Source: Oscillospiraceae bacterium (GTDB lineage: Bacteria > Bacillota > Clostridia > Oscillospirales > Oscillospiraceae). From it: 6,924 nt of DNA. The DNA is taken from contig JAISKY010000017.1 in the NCBI GenBank assembly GCA_031260745.1, positions 1 through 6,924 of the forward strand, read 5' to 3'. The translations under genes and the position numbers were made by a program. Below, piece by piece: positions 1 through 4,995 of this stretch; the stretch's first letter is position 1, and the number at the start of each line of letters is the position of its first letter. The notes beneath the pieces were generated by a model. The model searched no databases. It saw nothing but the letters and a program-made list of their open reading frames with translations, and was not told the origin of the DNA.

Positions 1-726
1 ATTCTGACGTTTTGTTTTTATACTACGCTTAATATCATAAGACAATCAATCGCTGTGGCGATTGTGTTTTCCGCGAATCGCTTTGTGATTAACAGGAAGT
101 TTATGCCTTATTGCGTATGTGTGGTATTCGCGAGTCTGTTTCACCTGACCGCGCTTGTGATGATTCCGGCGTACTTCATATTAATTAAGCCCTCGTGGTC
201 CAATACTACGCTGATTACGGTTATCGCGGCGGCGGTAGTGTTCGCTCTGTTCAGCGTATTTCAGACGAGCGTTATCGCGTTAGCGCAAAATACCAGATAC
301 GGCGGTATGGTCGGCGATAACGAACGGGGCGTTAGCGTAATCCGGGTAATCTTTACGGTTATACCGATTATTCCGGCGTTTATTTGGCGGAAAATTTTGC
401 GGAAACAAGAACCTTACTATGATTTGATTGTGAACCAATACATTTTAGCGTCGCTGATTACGGTAATTAGTCTGAAAACGGTGTATCTCGCAAGAATAAG
501 CGAATATTTTTACATTTCTATCTTGCTTTTACTGCCGATGTATATTAAAATAAGTAAGGACAGAGTTAAGAACGCGCTGATGTGCGTTGTCGTCGTGGTA
601 TTTTTCGGAGCGTTTTACGTGATAAGCCTTATGACAAATGTCGAGGACGCTAATCTGATTCCATATCAGTCGGTGTTCTCGCTGCCTGACAATTGGGCTG
701 TCGCGGATGATATTGCCGTAAGATAA
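1..726 (+). CDS. EpsG-family polysaccharide polymerase-like membrane protein (3' part)
   Basis: The frame is open from base 1 to a TAA at 724-726, giving 241 residues with the N-terminus outside the window; the GTG at 55 is internal, since similarity continues upstream of it. The visible part is very hydrophobic, with about six membrane segments separated by short basic loops. Two features recall EpsG/Wzy-like proteins: an RQSIA motif at the start of a helix (residues 14-18) and a helix carrying the FHLTALVMIP motif, with its histidine at about residue 48. The tail after the last helix contains IPYQSVF, similar to the soluble end of many EpsG proteins. Family members act in the cytoplasmic membrane in assembly or polymerisation of exopolysaccharide. 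The substrate cannot be told from sequence. An exopolysaccharide cluster probably lies upstream. It could also be another multi-pass O-antigen-polymerase-like protein. Confidence 0.75.
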   Translation: MLTFCFYTTLNIIRQSIAVAIVFSANRFVINRKFMPYCVCVVFASLFHLTALVMIPAYFILIKPSWSNTTLITVIAAAVVFALFSVFQTSVIALAQNTRYGGMVGDNERGVSVIRVIFTVIPIIPAFIWRKILRKQEPYYDLIVNQYILASLITVISLKTVYLARISEYFYISILLLLPMYIKISKDRVKNALMCVVVVVFFGAFYVISLMTNVEDANLIPYQSVFSLPDNWAVADDIAVR

Positions 727-764
727 GCAGAGCGGTGAAGTTAACAGCTATACAAGAGGTGAAA

Positions 765-1634
765 ATGCGGATTGTTTTTATGGGTACGCCGGAGTTCGCG
801 GCGGCGAGTTTGGACGCGTTAGTTAAATCGGCGCGCTCGGTCGTTGGAGTGTTTTGCCGACCGGATAAACCGAAAGGGCGCGGAATGAAGTTCGAGGCTC
901 CCGCTGTGAAAAAACTCGCGACGGAGTTCGGGATTCCCGTGTATCAGCCGGAGTCGCTGAAAGACGGCGAAGCGGAGCGTATCGTCAGGGAACTTGCTCC
1001 GGACGTTAGCGTTGCCGTGGCTTACGGGAAATTGCTTCCGCAAAGCCTGATTGACGCGCCTAAGTTCGGAACGGTTAATGTTCACGCGTCGCTTTTACCT
1101 AGGTGGCGCGGCGCGGCTCCGATTCAACGCGCGATTATGAACGGCGATACCGAAACCGGAGTGTGCGTTCAGCAAATGCGACTTGAACTTGACGAGGGCG
1201 GTATAATCTCAAAAAAAATCACCGCAATCGGCGAAAATGAAACCTACGGGGAGCTTTACGACAGACTGAAAATCCTAGGCGCGGAGCTTTTGCTTGAAAC
1301 GCTGAGCGTATTGCCCGCCGAGGCTATAGCTCAATCCGGCGAAGTTACGTACGCTCCGCCGATACGGCGCGAGGACTGCTACGTAGACTGGTCGAGCTCC
1401 GCGCGTGAGATTGCTAATCAGATTCGAGGGTTGTGTCCTAAGCCCGGAGCGTCGGCGGAGCTTGGCGGGGAGAAGTTCAAGATTTACAAGGCTCACGTTG
1501 GGAGCGGAGGCGCTCTGACAGTGCCATGCGGCGGCGGTTCCGCGCTCGTGATTGACGAACTGCAAGCTCCGGGCGGTAAACGTATGCGTACAGAGGATTA
1601 TCTGCGCGGACATACGATAACAGTTAATAGTTAA
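765..1634 (+). CDS. fmt: Methionyl-tRNA formyltransferase
   Basis: Transfers a formyl group from 10-formyltetrahydrofolate to methionyl-initiator tRNA in the cytoplasm. The 289-residue product starts MRIVFMGTPEFA, the usual N-terminus. The ATG at 765 is preceded by AGAGG at 755-759 with a 5-base spacer; a GTG ten codons upstream lacks such support. The formyl-transfer domain carries the hallmark HASLLPRWRGAAP stretch (from residue 107), and the expected catalytic triad is present as Asn105, His107 and Asp143, with the same Asn-to-Asp spacing as in E. coli Fmt. The C-terminal tRNA-binding domain is recognisable from YAPPI (196) through DELQAPGGKRM, but it is about a dozen residues shorter than E. 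coli Fmt between residues 245 and 263. The last six codons and the stop lie inside an intergenic heptamer repeat. It is 38 bp downstream of the EpsG-like gene and may be read with it; no own promoter is evident. Confidence 0.96.
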   Translation: MRIVFMGTPEFAAASLDALVKSARSVVGVFCRPDKPKGRGMKFEAPAVKKLATEFGIPVYQPESLKDGEAERIVRELAPDVSVAVAYGKLLPQSLIDAPKFGTVNVHASLLPRWRGAAPIQRAIMNGDTETGVCVQQMRLELDEGGIISKKITAIGENETYGELYDRLKILGAELLLETLSVLPAEAIAQSGEVTYAPPIRREDCYVDWSSSAREIANQIRGLCPKPGASAELGGEKFKIYKAHVGSGGALTVPCGGGSALVIDELQAPGGKRMRTEDYLRGHTITVNS

Positions 1635-1669
1635 CAGGTAACAGTCTACGGTGAACGGTGAACAAATAA
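1614..1669 (+). repeat. Degenerate heptanucleotide array at the fmt 3' end
   Basis: From 1614 to 1669 the sequence divides into eight 7-base units, nearly all ending in AA, with a rough consensus C-R-G-T-N-A-A. The clearest are CAGTTAA and TAGTTAA (1621-1634), CAGGTAA (1635-1641) and two identical CGGTGAA units (1649-1662). The first (1614-1620) and last (1663-1669) units are weak matches. The array begins within fmt, covers its stop and runs up to the terminator-like hairpin. Function unknown; short degenerate heptamer arrays between genes are known in other bacteria, for example the STRR sequences of cyanobacteria. Confidence 0.6.
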
Positions 1670-1698
1670 CGGACGGAGCTTGCGCTCCGTTCGGCTTT
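1670..1698 (+). terminator. Probable intrinsic terminator after fmt
   Basis: Arms 1670-1679 (CGGACGGAGC) and 1684-1693 pair over 10 bp with one G-T wobble around the 4-base loop TTGC. The downstream T tract is poor (CTTTGATT), so termination may be incomplete. Its place between the fmt stop and a strong promoter fits a boundary between transcription units. Confidence 0.6.
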
Positions 1699-1756
1699 GA
1701 TTGTAGGCATAATGACAGGTGAGCGCGATAATATGTAATCCGAGGATAATTTTCTC

Positions 1757-1785
1757 TTGACAATGCCGTCGTAAGAGTGTAAAAT
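1757..1785 (+). promoter_or_regulatory. Sigma70-type promoter of the ribokinase gene
   Basis: A perfect -35 box TTGACA (1757-1762), a 17-base spacer and a -10 box TAAAAT (1780-1785, five of six consensus bases) form a near-ideal vegetative promoter. Only six bases separate the -10 box from the ATG at 1792, so the predicted transcription start falls at about 1791-1793, on or next to the start codon. This implies a leaderless mRNA and explains the lack of a well-placed Shine-Dalgarno sequence. Confidence 0.75.
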
Positions 1786-1791
1786 TACGGA

Positions 1792-2637
1792 ATGAATCCG
1801 ATATTTATTTTGGGCAGTACCGCGGTTGACGTTACTACCAATCTATCGCGGGGGAGAGTTACGACTTCGCTTGGCGGCAAGGGCAGTAATCAGGCGATAG
1901 CGGCGATTCGCGCGGGAGCGGAGGACGTTAGGCTTGCTACGAAAATCGGCGTTGACGCGTTCGGTAAGTTCGCGTTGGATTTTTGGGAGAGCGAGGGTTT
2001 GAGTACCAAGCTTTGCGCGGTTAGCTCCGAATATCCTACCGGCGTCAGCGTAGTGTTGCTTGACGAAAACGGCGATAATCGTATCATTCGCTGCGAAAGC
2101 GCTAGCCGTCGTATGACCGACGAAGATTTTGCCAAATTTGCGGCGGGTTTGCCGGAGCGCGGGATTTTTATGACGCAACTCTCGTCTACGGTTTCCGTAG
2201 CGCTGAAGATGATTCGCCTTGCTAAGGAACGCGGACTTACGGTAATATTGGACCCCGCGCCGGTTACGGCGGTTCCGGAGGACATTTGGCGGTATGTGGA
2301 TATTATTACTCCGAACGAAGCCGAATCGGCGGAGCTTGGCGACGTTCCGGTTCGGAACAAACTGGTTACGCTGGGCGGTAAGGGCGTATACGTCACGGAC
2401 GGGGTTCGCGAGGAATATATTCCCGCTTTCAAAATCAATGTTGCCGACACTACCGGAGCGGGCGACGCGTTCAACGGAGCGGTCGCGGTTGCGTTAGCCG
2501 AGGGCGCGGACTTATTCGGGGCGGCTGGGCGCGGTAACGCAGCGGGCGCGTTGTGCGCGAGTAGAAAAGGAGCGGCGCTTGCGGCTCCGTACAGAGCGGA
2601 AATTGAGAGTTTACTTAAAAAAGGAGATTACAAATGA
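1792..2637 (+). CDS. rbsK: Ribokinase (PfkB family)
   Basis: A cytoplasmic ATP-dependent sugar kinase, most likely making ribose 5-phosphate from ribose. The product has 281 residues. The N-terminal PfkB signature GGKGSNQAIAAIRAG lies at 28-42. The C-terminal ATP/anion-hole signature DTTGAGDAFNG lies at 219-229, with Asp225 as expected catalytic base. The segment LDPAPVTAVPEDIW (153-166) followed by DIITPNEAE is typical of ribokinases rather than fructokinases. It is about 28 residues shorter than E. coli RbsK; most of the difference is between TPNEAE and VTLGG (174-195), where roughly 18 residues forming a helix in the family are missing. The start fits the family (GS at residues 9 and 8 from the usual beta-strand) and no alternative ATG is near. 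No SD is present; a strong promoter abuts the start codon. The stop overlaps the next start as ATGA, indicating translational coupling with ogt. No ribose transporter genes are visible, so substrate is inferred from family only. Confidence 0.9.
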   Translation: MNPIFILGSTAVDVTTNLSRGRVTTSLGGKGSNQAIAAIRAGAEDVRLATKIGVDAFGKFALDFWESEGLSTKLCAVSSEYPTGVSVVLLDENGDNRIIRCESASRRMTDEDFAKFAAGLPERGIFMTQLSSTVSVALKMIRLAKERGLTVILDPAPVTAVPEDIWRYVDIITPNEAESAELGDVPVRNKLVTLGGKGVYVTDGVREEYIPAFKINVADTTGAGDAFNGAVAVALAEGADLFGAAGRGNAAGALCASRKGAALAAPYRAEIESLLKKGDYK

Positions 2638-3134
2638 GCTACATTTGCAAAATTGCGTCGCCTGTGGGAGCGCTTACGGCTTCAAGCGACGGACAGAGCC
2701 TTACGGGGCTTTGGATTGAGGGGCAGAAGTATTTCGCGGCTACCTTGGACGCGGACACAGAGGAACGCGATTTGGAGATTTTCGAGTGGACTCGCGGGTG
2801 GTTGGATTACTATTTTCTTGGTAATAAGCCGGAGATTACTCCGCCGCTTGCGCCCGGCGGCAGTAAGTTCCGGCAATTAGTGTGGAACGCGCTTATGGAG
2901 ATTCCATACGGCACGGTTACGACATACGGCGACCTCGCCAAACGGTTAAGCGCGGGCGGAAACCTAACGTCGGCGCGAGCGGTAGGCGGCGCGGTCGGGC
3001 ATAATCCGATTTCGATAATCATACCTTGTCATCGGGTAGTAGGCGCTGACGGCAGTCTGACGGGCTACGCCGGAGGCGTCGAAAAGAAGCGTCAGCTTTT
3101 GGAATTGGAAAAAGCGGAAATTACGGGCAATTAA
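2634..3134 (+). CDS. ogt: Methylated-DNA--protein-cysteine S-methyltransferase
   Basis: A suicidal repair protein that moves the alkyl group from O6-alkylguanine (and O4-alkylthymine) in DNA to its own cysteine. The 166-residue product contains the diagnostic PCHRV at 131-135, making Cys132 the acceptor. Upstream are the helix-turn-helix region TTYGDLAKRL (96-105) and the recognition helix SARAVGGAVG (113-122), whose Arg115 is the expected arginine finger, then the HNP turn (Asn124). LLELE near 155-159 supplies the conserved glutamate. The N-terminal part (1-75) is the poorly conserved ribonuclease-H-like domain of Ogt; there is no AdaA-type zinc/HTH extension, so this is not Ada. Its ATG overlaps the ribokinase stop in ATGA, and AAGGAG (2621-2626) lies seven bases upstream inside the ribokinase gene, so the two are almost certainly co-transcribed. 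No damage-responsive operator is seen. Confidence 0.95.
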   Translation: MSYICKIASPVGALTASSDGQSLTGLWIEGQKYFAATLDADTEERDLEIFEWTRGWLDYYFLGNKPEITPPLAPGGSKFRQLVWNALMEIPYGTVTTYGDLAKRLSAGGNLTSARAVGGAVGHNPISIIIPCHRVVGADGSLTGYAGGVEKKRQLLELEKAEITGN

Positions 3135-3198
3135 TTAACACAGCGCAATCCAATAACTCAATATTAGTTAGGTATTAAAATTAACGGAGGACAACAAA

Positions 3199-4629
3199 AT
3201 GCTAACACAGAATTTCAGGTCAATGTTTCGCGAGTACGACGTGCGCGGCAGACTAAACGACGAGGAACTTAACGACGCGAATGTCGGTAAGATTGCTAGC
3301 GCGTTCGCGGTTTTTCTTTCTCGTAGAAATATCAGCAAAATCGTAATCGGTTACGACAGCCGGGAATGTTCGCTGGGATTTTATATATCTTCGGTAAATA
3401 GCTTCGTAAGCGCGGGATTTGAGGTTATCGGTATCGGGCTGTCGTTGTCGCCCGCGCTGTATTTTGCTCAACACTATCTGGATACGCCGGGCGCGATGAT
3501 GATTACGGCAAGCCACAATCCCGACGGTTGGAGCGGTTTTAAGCTCTCGGCGGCGAAGTCGCTGACGCTTAGCAAAGACGATATTCAGGAACTTTTGAAA
3601 ATTGTAGAAAATGGGGATACTACCCAGACAGGCAAGAAAGGTACGTTTCGCGAACAAAATATCCGCGACGCTTATATTGATAATATTCTCTCAAGAGTAA
3701 AGCTGAATCCGGAATTTTTACCGAAAATCGTAATCGACGCGGCTAACGGCGGCGCGGGAGTTTTCGCCTATGAGGTATTCCAAAAACTGGGGTGCGTTAC
3801 ATTTCAGCTTAACTGCGACCCGGACACGAGTTTTCCGCGCTACTTCCCGAATCCGTCAGATATTAAAGCTCGGGAGCTTTTGAAGAAAACTCTGCTTCAC
3901 CCGTATATTAAAGCGGATATTGCAATGTCGTTCGACGGCGACGGCGACAGAATCGGTGTTTTAGACGAGAACGGCGAGAATATCTGGGCGGATAAACTTT
4001 TGCTTTTATTGACGAAAAAGCTGTTGGAGCAAAAGCCGGGCGCGAAAGTCGTATTTGACGTCAAATGTACTCAGGCGATTCCGGACTATATGGAGGCTCA
4101 CGGCGGCGTTCCCGTTATGTGGAATACGGGACACAGCTATATCAAGCGTAAGATGTACGAGGTCGGCGCGGATTTGGGCGGGGAGCGCTCCGGGCATCTG
4201 TACCTTGGCGGAGATTTGTACTGGGGCTTTGACGACGCGATTTACGCGGCGGCGAAACTATTAGAAGCGATGAGTTGGGAGAAAAAGCCGATTTCCGCTT
4301 TGATTGCGGAGTTTCCGAGCTACTTCGTATCGTCGGAGATTGCGGCTCCGTGCGCGGACACGGCGAAATACGAAGTCGTTGAGCGCGTAAAATCGGAATT
4401 GCTGGCGAAATATCCCGACTTGAAATACAGCACAATAAACGGTTTGAAGCTCTACTTTGACGAGGGTTGGGGACTTGTAAGAGCGTCGTCGAATATGCCT
4501 GAAATCGGGTTGGTGTTCGAGGCGAAAACTCCGGAAAAATTAAGGGAATATTATAATGCGTTCCGAGCGGTTTTGGATTCGTACCCGGAGATTGAAAAGA
4601 AATGGCACAACGACAACTTTGTAAATTAA
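3199..4629 (+). CDS. Phosphomannomutase/phosphoglucomutase (alpha-D-phosphohexomutase family)
   Basis: Interconverts hexose 1- and 6-phosphates through a phosphoserine enzyme, supplying precursors for nucleotide sugars. The 476-residue product begins FREYDVRG (10-17), as in PMM/PGM enzymes. The phosphoserine loop TASHNP (103-108) gives Ser105 as the phosphate carrier. The metal-binding loop DGDGDR is at 246-251, and the sugar-specificity loop GERSGH at 328-333 has the Glu-x-Ser pattern seen in dual mannose/glucose enzymes. The domain-4 phosphate-binding loop reads RASSNMP (428-434) where Pseudomonas AlgC has RASNTTP, so two positions that normally contact phosphate differ. Length is normal (about 460). 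The ATG at 3199 has CGGAGGA at 3185-3191, seven bases away. The preceding gap of 64 bp holds no clear promoter, so it may be read from the ribokinase promoter. The stop lies in an AT-rich heptamer repeat. Could be annotated manB or algC-like; preference between mannose and glucose is not decided here. Confidence 0.92.
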   Translation: MLTQNFRSMFREYDVRGRLNDEELNDANVGKIASAFAVFLSRRNISKIVIGYDSRECSLGFYISSVNSFVSAGFEVIGIGLSLSPALYFAQHYLDTPGAMMITASHNPDGWSGFKLSAAKSLTLSKDDIQELLKIVENGDTTQTGKKGTFREQNIRDAYIDNILSRVKLNPEFLPKIVIDAANGGAGVFAYEVFQKLGCVTFQLNCDPDTSFPRYFPNPSDIKARELLKKTLLHPYIKADIAMSFDGDGDRIGVLDENGENIWADKLLLLLTKKLLEQKPGAKVVFDVKCTQAIPDYMEAHGGVPVMWNTGHSYIKRKMYEVGADLGGERSGHLYLGGDLYWGFDDAIYAAAKLLEAMSWEKKPISALIAEFPSYFVSSEIAAPCADTAKYEVVERVKSELLAKYPDLKYSTINGLKLYFDEGWGLVRASSNMPEIGLVFEAKTPEKLREYYNAFRAVLDSYPEIEKKWHNDNFVN

Positions 4630-4657
4630 AAATTATAAATTAGAAATTATAAATTGG
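4623..4657 (+). repeat. AT-rich heptanucleotide array at the phosphohexomutase 3' end
   Basis: Five consecutive 7-base units begin with AAATT: AAATTAA (4623-4629, containing the mutase stop), AAATTAT (4630-4636), then a third ending AG, a second AAATTAT (4644-4650) and a last ending GG (4651-4657). The 12-mer AAATTATAAATT therefore recurs at 4630-4641 and 4644-4655, exactly two periods apart. Confidence 0.65.
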
Positions 4658-4717
4658 CTAGATTCTTAGATTACCCAATAATTGGAAATCTACCAAGTTT
4701 GTTTCAATTTATAATTT
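4644..4717 (+). repeat. AT-rich nested inverted repeat between mutase and small membrane protein genes
   Basis: The 13 bases at 4644-4656 are the exact reverse complement of 4705-4717. Nested inside are two further pairs: TAGATT (4667-4672) with AATCTA (4687-4692), and CCAAT (4675-4679) with ATTGG (4681-4685). The transcript could fold into a long interrupted hairpin and might end or stabilise the upstream mRNA. There is no GC-rich stem or clean T tract, so an intrinsic terminator is not claimed. It may equally result from heptamer arrays in opposite orientation. Confidence 0.5.
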
Positions 4718-4732
4718 TGCAGAGGAAATAAA

Positions 4733-4930
4733 ATGAGTTGGAACATAGTGGGATTGGTAATATCGACGATAGCCGGAACTCTGATTGGGTACGCCGTGGG
4801 AAATCACTTTTTCCCTGCGAGCGTTAACGGTAAGCCGTCGCCGCGAGCCGCGCTATGCGGTTTAGCGGTCGGCGTATTTGCGGCGGCTGTCTATACCGCT
4901 CCGGACTGGATAGCGCTGTTAAGGGCGTAA
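4733..4930 (+). CDS. Small two-helix membrane protein of unknown function
   Basis: I do not recognise this 65-residue protein. It has two predicted membrane helices, at about residues 5-24 and 38-57, joined by a short polar turn containing NGKPSPR, so it should be a helical hairpin. The first helix carries a glycine zipper, Gly15-Gly19-Gly23 (GxxxGxxxG), and the second has Gly43xxxGly47; such spacings favour close helix packing or oligomers. No signal-peptide cleavage site is evident. It looks translated: AGAGGA at 4721-4726 lies six bases before the ATG, and its codon use (GCG, GCC, CGC) resembles the neighbours rather than the AT-rich flanks. It stands alone between repeat-bearing gaps of about 100 and 65 bp. 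Toxin or holin-like roles are possible for such hairpins, but nothing here supports one. Confidence 0.7.
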   Translation: MSWNIVGLVISTIAGTLIGYAVGNHFFPASVNGKPSPRAALCGLAVGVFAAAVYTAPDWIALLRA

Positions 4931-4933
4931 CCG

Positions 4934-4989
4934 AATGAAAAACTAAAATGAAAAGTGAAAAATGCTCGTAATTTATAATTTATAATTTG
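4934..4989 (+). repeat. Degenerate heptanucleotide array upstream of murD
   Basis: The gap divides into 7-base units. The 5' half is A-rich and loose (AATGAAA at 4934-4940, ATGAAAA at 4948-4954, GTGAAAA at 4955-4961). The 3' half is nearly perfect: TAATTTA at 4969-4975 and 4976-4982, then TAATTTG at 4983-4989. The 3' units are the reverse complement of the AAATTA-type units near 4630. Each repeat creates a TATAAT hexamer (4974-4979 and 4981-4986) that could serve as a -10 box for murD, although no good -35 box is spaced for either. Confidence 0.55.
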
Positions 4990-4995
4990 TTGAAT

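Noticed and set aside
735..764. In-frame GTG start upstream of fmt
   Set aside because: It would add ten residues not found in the family; the ATG at 765 has a well-placed SD and the canonical MRIVFMGTPEFA start.
1614..1669. CRISPR array reading of the heptamer repeats
   Set aside because: Units are 7 bases with no spacers and there are no cas genes.
1713..1739. Possible eight-codon leader peptide (ATG 1713 to TAA) upstream of ribokinase
   Set aside because: It lies upstream of the promoter and has no SD, so would not be on the ribokinase transcript.
1275..1763. Long minus-strand frame overlapping fmt and the following gap
   Set aside because: Low-complexity antisense shadow of a clear gene, with no recognisable motif and no SD.
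1770..1789. CGTAA...TTACG inverted repeat over the ribokinase -10 box as an operator
   Set aside because: Five-base arms with a ten-base gap are too short to separate from chance.
1890..2474. 194-codon minus-strand frame inside the ribokinase gene
   Set aside because: Serine- and threonine-rich translation typical of the antisense of GC-biased coding sequence; the sense strand is an unambiguous PfkB kinase.
3150..3181. Short hairpin (TAACT/AGTTA) and TAAAAT upstream of the mutase as terminator or promoter
   Set aside because: The stem is five AT-rich pairs with a bulge, and no -35-like box lies 16-18 bases before TAAAAT.
4987..4995. TTG at 4987 as murD start
   Set aside because: It lies within the heptamer repeat, has no SD, and adds nothing conserved compared with ATG 4996 or TTG 5014.
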